Positions 38,732 through 48,950 of a stretch of DNA of 64,000 nucleotides are shown one piece after another. The notes under the pieces are model-generated. The model saw only the letters and a list, made by a program, of their open reading frames with translations. It ran no database searches and was not told where the DNA came from. Positions within the stretch are counted from its first letter, which is position 1, and each line of letters begins with the position of its first letter. The DNA is taken from positions 1,674,001 through 1,738,000 of the forward strand of contig CP026600.1 of the NCBI GenBank assembly GCA_003288255.1. Direction: 5' to 3'. Made by a program: the position numbers and the translations under genes. The DNA is from Clostridiaceae bacterium 14S0207. Lineage in GTDB: Bacteria; Bacillota; Clostridia; Clostridiales; Clostridiaceae.

Positions 38732-41371
38732 TTATTTTACCATACTTTCTACTATAGTAGGGACTTTTTCTATAGCTTCTTTTAATTTTTCTGGAAGTTT
38801 ACCACCTGCTTGAGCCATATCCGGTCTTCCACCACCGCCACCGCCAGCTATTGTTGCTACTTCTTTTATTATCTTGCCACAATGTACTCCTAAAGATACA
38901 ACATCTTTAGTTGCCATAGCTACAAACATAACTTTTCCTTCATTTTCACTACCTAAGATAACCAGACCTGAACCTAATTTTCCTCTAAGTCTATCTACAA
39001 GTTCTCTTAATGTATTACCATCCATATTTTCAGTAGTAGCATAAATTGCTTTAACACCTTTAATTTCTACTACATTTTTAACTAAATCTTCTTCTATAGA
39101 TTTAGACATTTCGTTTTTAAGACCTTTAAGTTCTTTTTCTTTATCTTTAATCTCTGATATTTGATTTTGTATTTTATTTAACAAATCTTTTTCTGAACAT
39201 TTTAATACTGTACATGCTTCTTTAATTAAGTCATTTTTTTCTTCCATATATTTTAGAACTTCAGAACCTGTAATAGCTTCTATTCTTCTAACCCCTGCAG
39301 CTACTCCAGATTCAGAAATTATTTTAAAGCTACCAATTTCTCCAGCATTTTTCAGATGAGTTCCTCCACATAATTCTTTACTAAATTCACCTACTGAAAC
39401 AACTCTAACCTCTTCTGCATATTTATCATCAAATAATGCTATGGCACCACTATTTTTAGCCTCTTCAATGCTCATTACATTTGTAGAAACATTTGTAGCT
39501 TTCATAATTTCTTCATTCACAACTTTTTCAACATTTCTAATTTCTTCTTCAGTTAATGCTGCAAAATGTGTAAAGTCAAATCTTAATCTTTCAGGTGTTA
39601 CATAAGAACCTGATTGATGAACGTGGTCTCCTAATACTTTTCTTAATGCTGCATCAAGCATATGAGTACCTGTATGGTTTTTGCATATGTTCTTTCTTCT
39701 ATCTTCTTTAACTTCTAATAAAACTTCTTCTCCTGCAGATACAGTTCCTTCTAAAACTTTTATCATATGCATTATTTTGCCTGAAATATTCTTTTGACAA
39801 TCTAATACTTCTGCCTTAAATCCTTCTTTAGAAATTATTCCTATATCTCCTATTTGTCCTCCCATTTCTGCATAGAAAGGTGTTCTAGAGGTTATTAAAA
39901 TACCTTCTTCTCCAGCTTTAATACTTTCTTTAAATTCATCTCCATTTATTATTAATTCAACTTTAGATTTTAAGGAAGTATTATCATATCCACCGAATTC
40001 GGTTACTAACTCTTTTGGAATTTGATCTATTATTGAAAGATCTTTTCCCATATAGTTTGATTCACTTCTAGCCGCTCTTGCTATATTTCTTTGATTTTCC
40101 ATTTCTTTCTTAAATGCTTCATAATCTAAAGAAAGCTCTTTTTCTTCTAAAATTTCCTCTGTTAGCTCAAGTGGAAAACCAAATGTATCGTATAATTTAA
40201 AAACTTTATCTCCTGATAAAACTTTTTCATTTGCTTCTTCTAATTCATCTATGTATGATTTTAATATTTCTATACCTGAATCTATAGTTTCAGCAAATCT
40301 TTCTTCTTCTAATTTTATAACTTTTTTTATGTAATCTTGTTTTTCTAAAAGTTCTGGGTAAGCCCCTTTAGAATTTTCAATAACTACATGACAAATTTCA
40401 CTTAAAAATAATTTATTTAATCCTAAAAGTCTACCATGTCTTGAAGCTCTTCTTAATAATCTTCTTAAAACATATCCTCTTCCTTCGTTAGATGGAAGAA
40501 TACCATCACTTATCATAAATGTAACACTTCTTATATGATCTGTAATTATTCTTAAGGAAATATCCTTAATTTTATCTTGCTCATAAGTTACTCCAGCTTT
40601 TTTACAAACTTCCTCTAGTATACTATTTATAGTATCTATTTCGAAAATAGTATTAACTCCTTGCATAATTGTAGCCATTCTCTCAAGTCCCATACCAGTA
40701 TCTATATTAGGATGAGCAAGTGGAGTATATGATCCATCTTCTTCTCTATTAAACTGTGTAAATACTAAATTCCAAAATTCAACTACTATATCTTTATCTG
40801 AAGCTTCTAAGAACTCTTCAACCGTAGTTAAAGTTCTATCTCCTCTATCAAAATGAATTTCTGAACAAGGACCACAAGGACCAGTTCCATGTTCCCAGAA
40901 GTTATCTTCTTTTCCTAATCTAAATATTCTCTTTGGGTCTATATCTGTTTTAGTAGTCCAAATATCAAACGCTTCATCATCATCTAAATAAATAGTAACA
41001 TAAAGTTTATCTTTTGGAACCTCTAAAACCTTTGTTATGAATTCCCATGCCCAAGGTATAACATCTTTTTTAAAGTAATCTCCAAAAGAGAAGTTTCCTA
41101 ACATCTCAAAAAATGTACCGTGTCTTGAAGTCTTCCCTACATTTTCAATATCACCAGTTCTTATACACTTTTGACAAGTTGTAACTCTCTTTCTTGGTGG
41201 TACTTGAAGCCCTGTAAAGAAAGCTTTCATTGGTGTCATACCAGCATTTATAAGTAATAAACTTTTATCATTTTGAGGAACCAAAGAAAAACTTGGTAAC
41301 CTTAAATGCCCTTTACTTTCAAAAAAATTTAGATAGGATTCTCTTATTTCATTCAATCCCATTTTCTTCAT
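38732..41371 (-). CDS. alaS: Alanyl-tRNA synthetase
   Basis: The 879-aa class II synthetase charges tRNA-Ala. The catalytic domain includes [15 protein letters not shown] and [13 protein letters not shown] (about 160-175). The editing domain has the zinc motif [23 protein letters not shown] and [15 protein letters not shown]. The Gly-rich C-Ala domain ends the protein ([17 protein letters not shown]). The ATG at 41371 has GGAGGAG upstream. A consensus promoter precedes it; no T-box leader is seen. Confidence 0.98.
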   Translation of the reverse strand: MKKMGLNEIRESYLNFFESKGHLRLPSFSLVPQNDKSLLLINAGMTPMKAFFTGLQVPPRKRVTTCQKCIRTGDIENVGKTSRHGTFFEMLGNFSFGDYFKKDVIPWAWEFITKVLEVPKDKLYVTIYLDDDEAFDIWTTKTDIDPKRIFRLGKEDNFWEHGTGPCGPCSEIHFDRGDRTLTTVEEFLEASDKDIVVEFWNLVFTQFNREEDGSYTPLAHPNIDTGMGLERMATIMQGVNTIFEIDTINSILEEVCKKAGVTYEQDKIKDISLRIITDHIRSVTFMISDGILPSNEGRGYVLRRLLRRASRHGRLLGLNKLFLSEICHVVIENSKGAYPELLEKQDYIKKVIKLEEERFAETIDSGIEILKSYIDELEEANEKVLSGDKVFKLYDTFGFPLELTEEILEEKELSLDYEAFKKEMENQRNIARAARSESNYMGKDLSIIDQIPKELVTEFGGYDNTSLKSKVELIINGDEFKESIKAGEEGILITSRTPFYAEMGGQIGDIGIISKEGFKAEVLDCQKNISGKIMHMIKVLEGTVSAGEEVLLEVKEDRRKNICKNHTGTHMLDAALRKVLGDHVHQSGSYVTPERLRFDFTHFAALTEEEIRNVEKVVNEEIMKATNVSTNVMSIEEAKNSGAIALFDDKYAEEVRVVSVGEFSKELCGGTHLKNAGEIGSFKIISESGVAAGVRRIEAITGSEVLKYMEEKNDLIKEACTVLKCSEKDLLNKIQNQISEIKDKEKELKGLKNEMSKSIEEDLVKNVVEIKGVKAIYATTENMDGNTLRELVDRLRGKLGSGLVILGSENEGKVMFVAMATKDVVSLGVHCGKIIKEVATIAGGGGGGRPDMAQAGGKLPEKLKEAIEKVPTIVESMVK

Positions 41372-41416
41372 CTCAATCTCCTCCAAACTGTAAAATGAGC
41401 CCAGTATTTTATTTTG

Positions 41417-41445
41417 ATTATAAAAAAAATCATAACTTATGTCAA
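41417..41445 (-). promoter_or_regulatory. Consensus sigma-A promoter of alaS
   Basis: On the minus strand TTGACA and TATAAT are separated by exactly 17 bp, a perfect vegetative promoter. It lies about 45 bp upstream of the alaS start, so the leader is too short for a T-box. Confidence 0.88.
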
Positions 41446-41523
41446 TATTGCTGTATAGTTATAAAGAGTATCTAATAGAAGAATTTAAATTAAATTTAAC
41501 TTTTTCAGTAACTTTAGTCAGTT

Positions 41524-42546
41524 TTAATAAAAATAATAATCTATATCTTGTATAATAACTTTTATTACAACTGCCATTGGTATAGCAAGAATCATTCCCA
41601 TAAATCCACTAATTTCTCCTCCTATTATAAGAAGTATCACAACTAACAGTGGATGTATATCTACAGATTCTCCTATAATTTTAGGTGATATCAAATTTCC
41701 CTCTATTTGCTGTATTAACATCAACCAAACTGTAATCCATATACCTTTATGGGATGAGGTTAAAAACGCCACTACAATGGCTGGTATAGCCCCTAAAATA
41801 GGTCCAAAGTAAGGAATTATATTAAATATCCCATTAAATATTGATAAAAGCAGAGCATTATTTATACCATATACTATTAAAACGAAAAAACTTAATATAC
41901 TTATTATAAAACTAAGTACTACCTGACTTAAAATATATTTACTAAGAACTATATCTATGTTTTTAGCAATTTTTTTTATTATTTTACGTTTTTTCGAAGA
42001 AAAGAAAAATAATATACTATTTATAAATGTTTCACCATCTATTAAAAAATAATATATAAAAATAGGTATAACTAAATATGTCAGAATGTTTTGCCCTAAA
42101 GACATAATAGAAAATATCATATTTTCTGTAACCTTACTACTTATACCATATATCTTTTTTATTATATTATTAAATAAATAATTGTTTTGCATTACTTGTA
42201 TGTTGTTTAAAAAATTATTTATATAACTAAAAAGATTGTTTAAAATCTCTCCTATGCTATTAGTTTCATTAAGTAAACTAGGTATCAAAATTATTATCCA
42301 TACTACACTAAAAAACACTAATAAAAATACCAATATCAAAGCAGCCAGATATTTTTTTACCCCTCTATCTATCATACTAATATACACAGGTTTTATTATA
42401 TAACTTAAAAATAAAGAAATTAATGTAACCTTAAAAAGAACTTTAATAAAAGGAATTTTTAATAGTAAATAAAGGAAAATAACCCAAATCACAATTAACG
42501 TATATTTTAAAAATTTATTTTTTTTAATCTCATTTCCTATTATCAT
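41524..42546 (-). CDS. AI-2E family transporter (PerM-like)
   Basis: A 340-aa membrane protein with about eight hydrophobic segments. The conserved C-terminal region GIFNIIPYFGPILGAIPAIVVAFL followed by QIEGNLISPKIIGESVDIHPLLVVILLIIGGEI is diagnostic of the family. Substrates are mostly unproven; some members export ions. The start (ATG 42546) lies inside the upstream PRC-barrel gene, so the two are coupled. Confidence 0.88.
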   Translation of the reverse strand: MIIGNEIKKNKFLKYTLIVIWVIFLYLLLKIPFIKVLFKVTLISLFLSYIIKPVYISMIDRGVKKYLAALILVFLLVFFSVVWIIILIPSLLNETNSIGEILNNLFSYINNFLNNIQVMQNNYLFNNIIKKIYGISSKVTENMIFSIMSLGQNILTYLVIPIFIYYFLIDGETFINSILFFFSSKKRKIIKKIAKNIDIVLSKYILSQVVLSFIISILSFFVLIVYGINNALLLSIFNGIFNIIPYFGPILGAIPAIVVAFLTSSHKGIWITVWLMLIQQIEGNLISPKIIGESVDIHPLLVVILLIIGGEISGFMGMILAIPMAVVIKVIIQDIDYYFY

Positions 42547-43024
42547 TTTCTTCAACTCCGTGAATTTTACTATAAAAATAATAATTATTTTCTTTAATAT
42601 AAATTACACTTTCTTCTCCCACTATTAAATCTTCTAACAATACAATTCTTTTTCCCTTAGTATAATTTTTAAAAAATCCTTCTGTTAATATTAGACTTTT
42701 TATAGAAAGGTCTTTATATGAAATAAAAAGATCTTCAACTATACCTATGATACTTCCTTTTAGATCATATACCTCCATCCCCCTAATATCCTTAAAATAA
42801 AAAAAATTTCCTTTTGTTCCTCCGTTAATTATGATTCTATTACCAAAATAAATTATATTATCTTGAAGAATATAAAATTCTTTTTTCAAAAAGCTATTTT
42901 TTTTAATTTTAAATCCCTTTACTGTTTTATTATCTAAATCAATAATTAGGTCTTGTACTACTCCTAAAAATTTTCCTTTTTCATCAATAACTTTTTTATT
43001 AATAATATCTCTTTTTTTATACAC
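42530..43024 (-). CDS. PRC-barrel domain protein
   Basis: A 164-aa protein with two PRC-barrel-like units: IINKKVIDEKGKFLGVVQDLIIDLDNKTVKGF at about 7-38 and MEVYDLKGSIIGIVEDLFISYKDLSIKSL at about 83-111. There is no signal peptide or membrane span. Such proteins bind RNA or other proteins, but no specific role is known here. It overlaps the AI-2E gene and resembles YlmC at 21183 in fold only. Confidence 0.75.
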   Translation of the reverse strand: MYKKRDIINKKVIDEKGKFLGVVQDLIIDLDNKTVKGFKIKKNSFLKKEFYILQDNIIYFGNRIIINGGTKGNFFYFKDIRGMEVYDLKGSIIGIVEDLFISYKDLSIKSLILTEGFFKNYTKGKRIVLLEDLIVGEESVIYIKENNYYFYSKIHGVEENDNRK

Positions 43025-43109
43025 ATTATCACTCTACTTTTAAAATTTACTTTAGTCATATTACTAATGTGCATCTTTTGCTAAAAATTTATACTATAAA
43101 ATTTGATAT

Positions 43110-43153
43110 AAAAAAAACATTTACCTTTATAAAATAAAAGTAAATGTTTTTTG
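43110..43153 (-). terminator. Terminator after the second iscU gene
   Basis: AAAAAACATTTAC pairs with GTAAATGTTTTTT around an A/T-rich loop, just past the stop codon. Confidence 0.75.
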
Positions 43154-43155
43154 AT

Positions 43156-43572
43156 TTATTCTTCAATTTCTTCTTTTAGATTATCTTCCCAAGGTTGTAA
43201 TACCTGAGAGATTCTATAATTATTAATAGCTTTATGAATAGTTTGTTCTGCCAATACTGAACAATGTATCTTAACACTTGGAAGTCCATCTAAGGCTTCT
43301 ATTACTGATTTATTAGTAAGTTCAAAAGCTTCTTCCAAAGTTTTATTTTTTATAAGTTCAGTTGCTATACTAGCAGATGCTATAGCTGAACCACATCCAA
43401 ATGCTTTAAATTTTACATCTATTATCTTATTTTCTTTTATTTCTAAATAAATTTTCATTACATCCCCACATTTAGGATTTCCTTCTTCTCCAATACCATT
43501 TGCATTAGGTAATACTCCTACGTTTCTCGGACAGTAAAAGTGATCTAATACTTTATCACTATATTCCATCAT
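43156..43572 (-). CDS. IscU/NifU-like Fe-S scaffold, second copy
   Basis: A 138-aa scaffold for Fe-S cluster assembly. The three ligand Cys are in GNPKCGDVMKIYLE, KFKAFGCGSAIASAS and KIHCSVLAEQTIHKAINN. It is very similar to the iscU at 44792, with an extra Cys near the N-terminus (YCPRNVG instead of TNPRNVG) and a different tail. It lies 57 bp after mnmA. It may serve as a spare scaffold or a specialised partner. Confidence 0.9.
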   Translation of the reverse strand: MMEYSDKVLDHFYCPRNVGVLPNANGIGEEGNPKCGDVMKIYLEIKENKIIDVKFKAFGCGSAIASASIATELIKNKTLEEAFELTNKSVIEALDGLPSVKIHCSVLAEQTIHKAINNYRISQVLQPWEDNLKEEIEE

Positions 43573-43629
43573 TATGATCATCCCCTTAATATCTTCAATT
43601 AGAAAATATAAATTATATATGTATAATAA

Positions 43630-44709
43630 TTATAATATTTCTTCTATTATTCCCCCACCTACAACAAAATTATCTTTATAAAAAACTACTGATTGACCTT
43701 TTGTAATAGCTCTTTGTTTTTCTCTAAACACAGCTTTTAATTTACCATTTTCTAAAGGATATATAGTAGCTGCCGAAAGTTTAGCACTATATCTTACCTT
43801 TCCCAACACCTCCATAGGTTCTTTAAGTTCATCCATATATATTAAATTAACATCTTTAGCTATAAGTTCGGTTTTAAATATTTCTTCTTCATCACCTATT
43901 ACTACTTGGTTTTTTTCTGGAATAATATCTGTAACGAATACAGGCTTACCAAGTGCTAGCCCAAGGCCTTTTCTCTGCCCTATAGTGTAATAAACAATAC
44001 CTTTATGTTTTCCTAAAATCTGGCCATTTTTATCAACAAAATTTCCTGGTTTTACTTTATTTTTCTCTACACTTTTTTTGATAAATTCACCATGATTATT
44101 ATCAGGAATAAAACATATTTCTTGACTATCTTTTTTTCTAAACACATCTAATCCTATTTTTTCTGCTATGGATCTAATTTCAGTTTTCTCATATTTTCCA
44201 CATGGCATTAAAATATGTGCTAATTGATCTTGTGTTAAATTATACAACATATATGTTTGATCTTTTCTTGCATCTTCTGGTCTTTTTAGAAGATATCTTC
44301 CATTTTTTTCGATAACTTCTGCATAATGTCCTGTGGCAATATAATCTGCACCTATTGCTTGAGCTTTTCTTAAAAACTCATTAAATTTAATAGTTTTATT
44401 ACATACTACACATGGATTAGGAGTTTTTCCCCCTAAATATTCTGAGATAAAATTGTCTATTACATTTTCTTTAAAACTTTTTTTAAAATTCATTACATAA
44501 AAAGGTATATCAATTACATCAGCTACACGACGTGCATCATTAGCGGCAGATAAAGAACAACAACCGCCTTCATTTTCCACATAATCCGGGTCATCTGGAG
44601 ACAACTTCATCATAATTCCAATAACCTCATATCCTTGTTCTTTCAAAAGATATGCAGCTACTGAAGAATCCACTCCTCCACTCATTCCAATAACAACTTT
44701 TTTCTTCAT
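43630..44709 (-). CDS. mnmA: tRNA 2-thiouridylase MnmA
   Basis: A 359-aa enzyme that thiolates U34 of Lys, Glu and Gln tRNAs. The PP-loop is [15 protein letters not shown] (about 8-22). The two catalytic Cys are in [12 protein letters not shown] (about 97-108) and SQEICFIPD (about 200). The sulfur comes as persulfide from a cysteine desulfurase, which fits its place just after iscS-iscU. The iscRSU terminator separates it from them. Confidence 0.97.
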   Translation of the reverse strand: MKKKVVIGMSGGVDSSVAAYLLKEQGYEVIGIMMKLSPDDPDYVENEGGCCSLSAANDARRVADVIDIPFYVMNFKKSFKENVIDNFISEYLGGKTPNPCVVCNKTIKFNEFLRKAQAIGADYIATGHYAEVIEKNGRYLLKRPEDARKDQTYMLYNLTQDQLAHILMPCGKYEKTEIRSIAEKIGLDVFRKKDSQEICFIPDNNHGEFIKKSVEKNKVKPGNFVDKNGQILGKHKGIVYYTIGQRKGLGLALGKPVFVTDIIPEKNQVVIGDEEEIFKTELIAKDVNLIYMDELKEPMEVLGKVRYSAKLSAATIYPLENGKLKAVFREKQRAITKGQSVVFYKDNFVVGGGIIEEIL

Positions 44710-44738
44710 ATTCTTCTCACCTTTAATCTACGTATTTA

Positions 44739-44784
44739 AAGAAATAAGCTCCTTAAATTTAAATTTAAAGGAGCTTATTTCTTT
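44739..44784 (-). terminator. Terminator of the iscRSU operon
   Basis: GAAATAAGCTCCTT pairs with AAAGGAGCTTATTTC around an AT-rich loop, with a T-run on both sides. It marks the end of iscR-iscS-iscU. Confidence 0.85.
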
Positions 44785-44791
44785 TTATAAT

Positions 44792-45220
44792 TTATTCACC
44801 ATGAACCTGTTCGTGAATATCATCATGTTCTTTATAATCCCAAGGATCTAATCCAGCTTTTACTCTATAATCATTAATAGCTTTATGAATAGCTTCTTCT
44901 GCTAAAACAGAACAGTGCATTTTAACTGGTGGAAGACCATCTAATGCCTCTGCCACTGCTTTATTTGTAAGAGTCCAAGCATCCTCAACATTCTTTCCTT
45001 TAATAAGCTCAGTTGCCATACTTGATGATGCTATAGCTGAACCACAGCCAAAAGTTTTAAACTTTACATCTTTTACTATATCATCTTCTATTTTTAAGTA
45101 TATTTTCATTATATCGCCACATTTTGGATTTCCAACTTCGCCAATACCATTTGCATCAGGAATTTCTCCAACATTTCTTGGATTTGTAAAATGATCCATA
45201 ACCTTTTCACTGTACATCAT
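44792..45220 (-). CDS. iscU: Fe-S cluster scaffold IscU (NifU-like)
   Basis: The 142-aa scaffold receives sulfur from IscS. Cluster-ligand Cys are visible in GNPKCGDIMKIYLK, KFKTFGCGSAIASSS and KMHCSVLAEEAIHKAIND. It starts 2 bp after iscS and is clearly co-transcribed. The charged C-terminus (DYKEHDDIHEQVHGE) is short and lacks the NifU C-terminal domain. Confidence 0.95.
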   Translation of the reverse strand: MMYSEKVMDHFTNPRNVGEIPDANGIGEVGNPKCGDIMKIYLKIEDDIVKDVKFKTFGCGSAIASSSMATELIKGKNVEDAWTLTNKAVAEALDGLPPVKMHCSVLAEEAIHKAINDYRVKAGLDPWDYKEHDDIHEQVHGE

Positions 45221-45222
45221 AA

Positions 45223-46407
45223 TTATTTTTCCCCTTCCTTTAAAAAGTCATCCCATAATGGTGACATATCTCTTAATCTTTGTACCACCTGTGGCACTAC
45301 TTCTAATACGTGTTTTATATCTTCTTCAGTATTTTCATCACCTAAAGATAGTCTTAAAGATCCATGTGCTATTTCATGAGGTAAACCTATAGAAAGTAAT
45401 ACATGTGATGGATCTAAGGAGCCTGATGTACAAGCACTTCCACTAGATGCTGAAATTCCTTGAGAATCTAAAAGCAATAACACTGATTCACCTTCTATAA
45501 ATCTGAAACATATATTAACGTTTCCAGGTAATCTCTTATCTCCCATTGGTCCATTTAATCTTGAATAAGGTATTTTTAATAGGCCTTCTATTAACTCATC
45601 TCTCATTTTCACAAGCTTTGCATTATTCTCTTCCATATGTTCACAAGCAAGTTCTAAAGCTTTACCTATACCAACTATTCCTGCTATATTCTCTGTACCA
45701 GCTCTTCTTCCTCTTTCTTGTCCTCCACCATGTACTAAATTAGCAATTCTAATTCCTTTTTTTATATAAAGAACACCAATTCCTTTAGGTCCATAAAACT
45801 TATGTCCGGCCATAGATAATAAATCTATATTCATATCTTTAACATCTACTGGTACATGTCCTACTGCTTGAACTGCATCTGTATGGAAAAATATTTTCTT
45901 TTCTCTACATATTTCTCCTATTTCTTTTATAGGTTGGATAGAACCTATTTCATTATTTGCAAACATTACAGTAACTAATATAGTTTTATCTGTAATAGCA
46001 TTTTTCAAATCTTCTATATCTACTATTCCTTCTTCATTTACATCTAAGTAAGTTACTTCAAAACCTTGTTTTTCTAAAAACTCACAGGTATGTAATATTG
46101 CATGATGTTCTATTTTTGTAGTTATAATATGATTTCCTTTATTTTTATGAGCAAAAGCAATACCTTTTAATGCCCAGTTATCTGCTTCTGAACCACCACC
46201 TGTAAAGAAAATTTCACTTTCATCAGCATTTATACATTTAGCAATTCTAGCTCTTGATTTATCAATCGCCTTTTTAGTTTCTCTTGATAAAGAATATATA
46301 GATGATGGATTTCCAAAGTATTGTGTAAAATAAGGTATCATTTCATCTAAAACTTCTTTTTTAGTGTAAGTTGTAGCTGCGTGATCCATATATACGTGCT
46401 TATTCAT
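45223..46407 (-). CDS. iscS: Cysteine desulfurase IscS (NifS family)
   Basis: The 394-aa PLP enzyme supplies persulfide sulfur. The N-terminal YMDHAATT motif is present. The PLP region reads HTDAVQAVGHVPVD with the lysine in MAGHKFYGPKG (about 200-210), and the catalytic Cys is in SASSGSACTSGSLDPSHVL (about 325). A NifS-type assignment is secure. It is the middle gene of iscR-iscS-iscU. Confidence 0.97.
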   Translation of the reverse strand: MNKHVYMDHAATTYTKKEVLDEMIPYFTQYFGNPSSIYSLSRETKKAIDKSRARIAKCINADESEIFFTGGGSEADNWALKGIAFAHKNKGNHIITTKIEHHAILHTCEFLEKQGFEVTYLDVNEEGIVDIEDLKNAITDKTILVTVMFANNEIGSIQPIKEIGEICREKKIFFHTDAVQAVGHVPVDVKDMNIDLLSMAGHKFYGPKGIGVLYIKKGIRIANLVHGGGQERGRRAGTENIAGIVGIGKALELACEHMEENNAKLVKMRDELIEGLLKIPYSRLNGPMGDKRLPGNVNICFRFIEGESVLLLLDSQGISASSGSACTSGSLDPSHVLLSIGLPHEIAHGSLRLSLGDENTEEDIKHVLEVVPQVVQRLRDMSPLWDDFLKEGEK

Positions 46408-46459
46408 TGATATCCGCTCCTTTATGTAATAATTTTTCCCAAAATTTTATTTTTATTAT

Positions 46460-46906
46460 TTATCTTTTTAATTGTGTAGTATCAATGGTAATCTTTTTCA
46501 TATCTTTATAATCATTAACCATATCCTGAAGAGTTATAGAATGTGTCACTTCTTCTATACTTTCCTTTATCTTTTTCCATAATAATCTTGTAGGACATGC
46601 CTCAATATTATCGCACGATTCTTCTACGAGACAATTTGAAATTTCTATGGGTCCTTCTAATAACTCTATAACTTCATGTATAGTAATTTCTGAAGGATCT
46701 CTATTTAAAACATATCCACCCTGTGCACCCCTTATACTTTTTATAATGCCTGCTTTTCTTAAAGTAGCAAAAAGTTGTTCTAAATAATATTCAGAAATAT
46801 TTTGTCTTTCTGAAATTGATTTAATAGACACAGGTTCATCGCCATAATTTATAGCTAAATCTACCATGGCCTTTACTCCATATCTGCCCTTAGTAGACAA
46901 CTTCAT
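46460..46906 (-). CDS. iscR: Rrf2 family Fe-S regulator IscR
   Basis: A 148-aa winged-helix regulator. MKLSTKGRYGVKAMVDLA starts the DNA-binding domain, followed by ISEYYLEQLFATLRKAGIIKSIRGAQGGYVL. Three Cys in SNCLVEESCDNIEACP have the arrangement that binds a [2Fe-2S] cluster in IscR. It heads the isc operon and lies next to a palindromic operator over its own promoter, which suggests autoregulation by cluster status. Confidence 0.95.
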   Translation of the reverse strand: MKLSTKGRYGVKAMVDLAINYGDEPVSIKSISERQNISEYYLEQLFATLRKAGIIKSIRGAQGGYVLNRDPSEITIHEVIELLEGPIEISNCLVEESCDNIEACPTRLLWKKIKESIEEVTHSITLQDMVNDYKDMKKITIDTTQLKR

Positions 46907-46919
46907 TCAATCACTTCCT

Positions 46920-46980
46920 TATTGTTGAGTGTTTTACTCTGATTTCATATTAGCAAATCAGAGTATTCTTGTCAACAATA
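46920..46980 (-). promoter_or_regulatory. iscR promoter and nested palindromic operator
   Basis: On the minus strand TTGACA (46970-46975) and TAATAT (46947-46952) are 17 bp apart. An inner inverted repeat, ACTCTGATTT/AAATCAGAGT (10 bp, 9-bp centre), covers the spacer and -10. An outer repeat, TATTGTTGA/TCAACAATA (9 bp), lies exactly 7 bp outside the inner one on each side. Both share the centre 46950. The outer arm overlaps the -35, so a bound dimer or tetramer would block RNA polymerase. Confidence 0.85.
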
Positions 46981-47000
46981 ATTTTTTCTCATTTTATAAG

Positions 47001-48263
47001 TTAAATATTTATCTTATTTAAATATGATTTAATTGCATTTTCCATCTTATTTTCTCCAGGTATATAATACTTTTCATTTTTTAAAGTTTCTGGCAAATAC
47101 TGTTGTTTTATATAATTATTTTTATAGTCATGTGGATATTTATAGGTTTTTCCTCTTTCCAAAGCTTTAGCTCCTTCATAATGTGCATCTTTTAAATAAT
47201 TGGGTATTTCTCCTATATTTTTTGTTTCTAAATCATTTATAGCCTTACTAATAGCCATATATGCTGAATTTGATTTAGGTGAAGTAGCCAATAGTAACGT
47301 GGCTTGTGCTAAAGGTATTCTTGCCTCTGGAAATCCTAACTGCATAGCTGAATCAACACAGGTCTTTACCATTGTAATTGCATTGGGATATGCAAGCCCT
47401 ATATCTTCCGATGCAATTACTAAAAGCCTTCTGCAAATAGATACTAAATCTCCTGATTTTATAAGTCTTGCAAGATAATGTACACTTGCGTCGGGATCAC
47501 TACCTCGTATAGACTTTTGAAAAGCACTTAAAATATCATAATGACTATCTCCATCTCTATCATAATCAAAACTTTTCATTCCACTACATTCCTCAATAAC
47601 TTTTAAATCAATAAAAATATCACCATTTTCATCTTTAGAAGTATATAATATTGCAGTTTCTAAAATATTTAGAGCTTTTCTAAAATCTCCTCCACACACT
47701 TTAGCTATATGGCACATAGCATCTTCTTCACATTTAATAAATTTTTTTCCTATATCTTGTTCAATTTTATTAATAGCTACCTTTATACCTATTAATATGT
47801 CTTTTTCTAATAAAGGCTTAAATTCAAAAACTAGTGCTCTACTTAAAATAGCTTTATAAACATAGTGATAAGGATTTTCTGTAGTACTGGCAATTAACGT
47901 TATCTTTCCATTTTCCATAAATTCCAATATAGATTGTTGTTGCTTTTTATTAAAATTTTGTATCTCATCTATGTACAGAACTATACCATTTATATTTTCT
48001 ATAGTATTTAATTCTCCAATAATAAGTTGAATATCCTTAACAGACGCCGTAGTAGCATTCAGTTTATAAAATTTTTTATTAGCTGTATTTGCTATAATAT
48101 TGGCTACAGTAGTTTTTCCCACTCCTGGAGGTCCATAAAAAATCATACTACGTATATTTTTACTTTTTGCCATTCTATTTAGAATTTTATTTTCTCCTAA
48201 AATATGCTCCTGACCTATTACCTCTTTTAAAATTTTAGGTCTTATTTTATCAGCTAGTGGCAT
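47001..48263 (-). CDS. rarA: Replication-associated recombination ATPase RarA (MgsA)
   Basis: A 420-aa clamp-loader-like AAA+ ATPase that acts at stalled forks. Walker A FYGPPGVGKTTVANIIA (about 43-59), Walker B YIDEIQNFNKKQQQ and sensor TTENPYHYV are visible. The MgsA-type C-terminus follows (SDPDASVHYLARLIKSGD, then ASEDIGLAYP). It stands just upstream of iscR in the same direction but has its own gap. Confidence 0.95.
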   Translation of the reverse strand: MPLADKIRPKILKEVIGQEHILGENKILNRMAKSKNIRSMIFYGPPGVGKTTVANIIANTANKKFYKLNATTASVKDIQLIIGELNTIENINGIVLYIDEIQNFNKKQQQSILEFMENGKITLIASTTENPYHYVYKAILSRALVFEFKPLLEKDILIGIKVAINKIEQDIGKKFIKCEEDAMCHIAKVCGGDFRKALNILETAILYTSKDENGDIFIDLKVIEECSGMKSFDYDRDGDSHYDILSAFQKSIRGSDPDASVHYLARLIKSGDLVSICRRLLVIASEDIGLAYPNAITMVKTCVDSAMQLGFPEARIPLAQATLLLATSPKSNSAYMAISKAINDLETKNIGEIPNYLKDAHYEGAKALERGKTYKYPHDYKNNYIKQQYLPETLKNEKYYIPGENKMENAIKSYLNKINI

Positions 48264-48548
48264 AGTTTCATCTCCTTACTATAATGCTATTTTTAACATT
48301 AATTGACTAATTTATATAATAAATAGATTTACATCATAAATATACTATACCAAAACTCTCCATGTAAACCTACTAAAAATCTTTAATACTTTTTAAATAT
48401 GAAATATATCCATATTATTTCAACTTATATTCTAATTTATTTAATAATTACAAAATTTTTATAGCATTAAACTTTATACTCTGCACATACTATTATTGAA
48501 CCAAATAACTCTTGTAATAACTGCAAGATAAAATCGGAGGAGAATACT

Positions 48549-48692
48549 ATGAGTAAACAAAAAAAAGAATTGCCACTTAATGAATTCTCTCATTTTCATG
48601 CTTTTTTAGAAAAGCAAAGGGATAGTTTAAACTCTGTAAACGGTTATAAATCAAGAGATTTGCAAGTTAGTACAAAAGTTAACAAAAAATAA
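48549..48692 (+). CDS. Small protein of 47 residues, unrecognised
   Basis: The ATG follows a strong CGGAGGA site 7 bp upstream. The product is small, basic and hydrophilic: MSKQKKELPLNEFSHFHAFL, then EKQRDSLNSVNGYKSRDLQ and VSTKVNKK. It matches no family I recognise. A sigma-G-like GCATT, 17 bp, CATACTA lies at about 48463-48491. A strong terminator lies downstream. It is one of the few plus-strand genes in the window, and the ribosome site makes a real gene likely. Confidence 0.6.
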   Translation: MSKQKKELPLNEFSHFHAFLEKQRDSLNSVNGYKSRDLQVSTKVNKK

Positions 48693-48748
48693 GGTTTAAC
48701 TTATATGTTTTTTAATTTACTTTAATTAATTCTACCTAAATTACCTTA

Positions 48749-48797
48749 ATAATAAAAAAGAGATTTTCAAATTAATTTGAAAATCTCTTTTTATTAT
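48749..48797 (+). terminator. Terminator after the 47-residue gene
   Basis: AAGAGATTTTCAAATT pairs perfectly with AATTTGAAAATCTCTT, flanked by A- and T-runs on either side. This can act in both directions. Confidence 0.85.
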
Positions 48798-48950
48798 ATC
48801 CTTTTATACTCTACTTTAATATATACATAATTTATGTTAATTATTTTTAATCTTTTAATATAAATATATTCTTATAATATTTGTATATTAAGGAATATTT
48901 ATGTATACTGATTATATGCGTTAAATAAGTTTAATTTTTAAGTTAAGGCG

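Noticed and set aside
41372-41523. T-box leader upstream of alaS
   Set aside because: The consensus promoter lies only about 45 bp from the start codon, too short for a T-box, and no T-box core sequence was seen.
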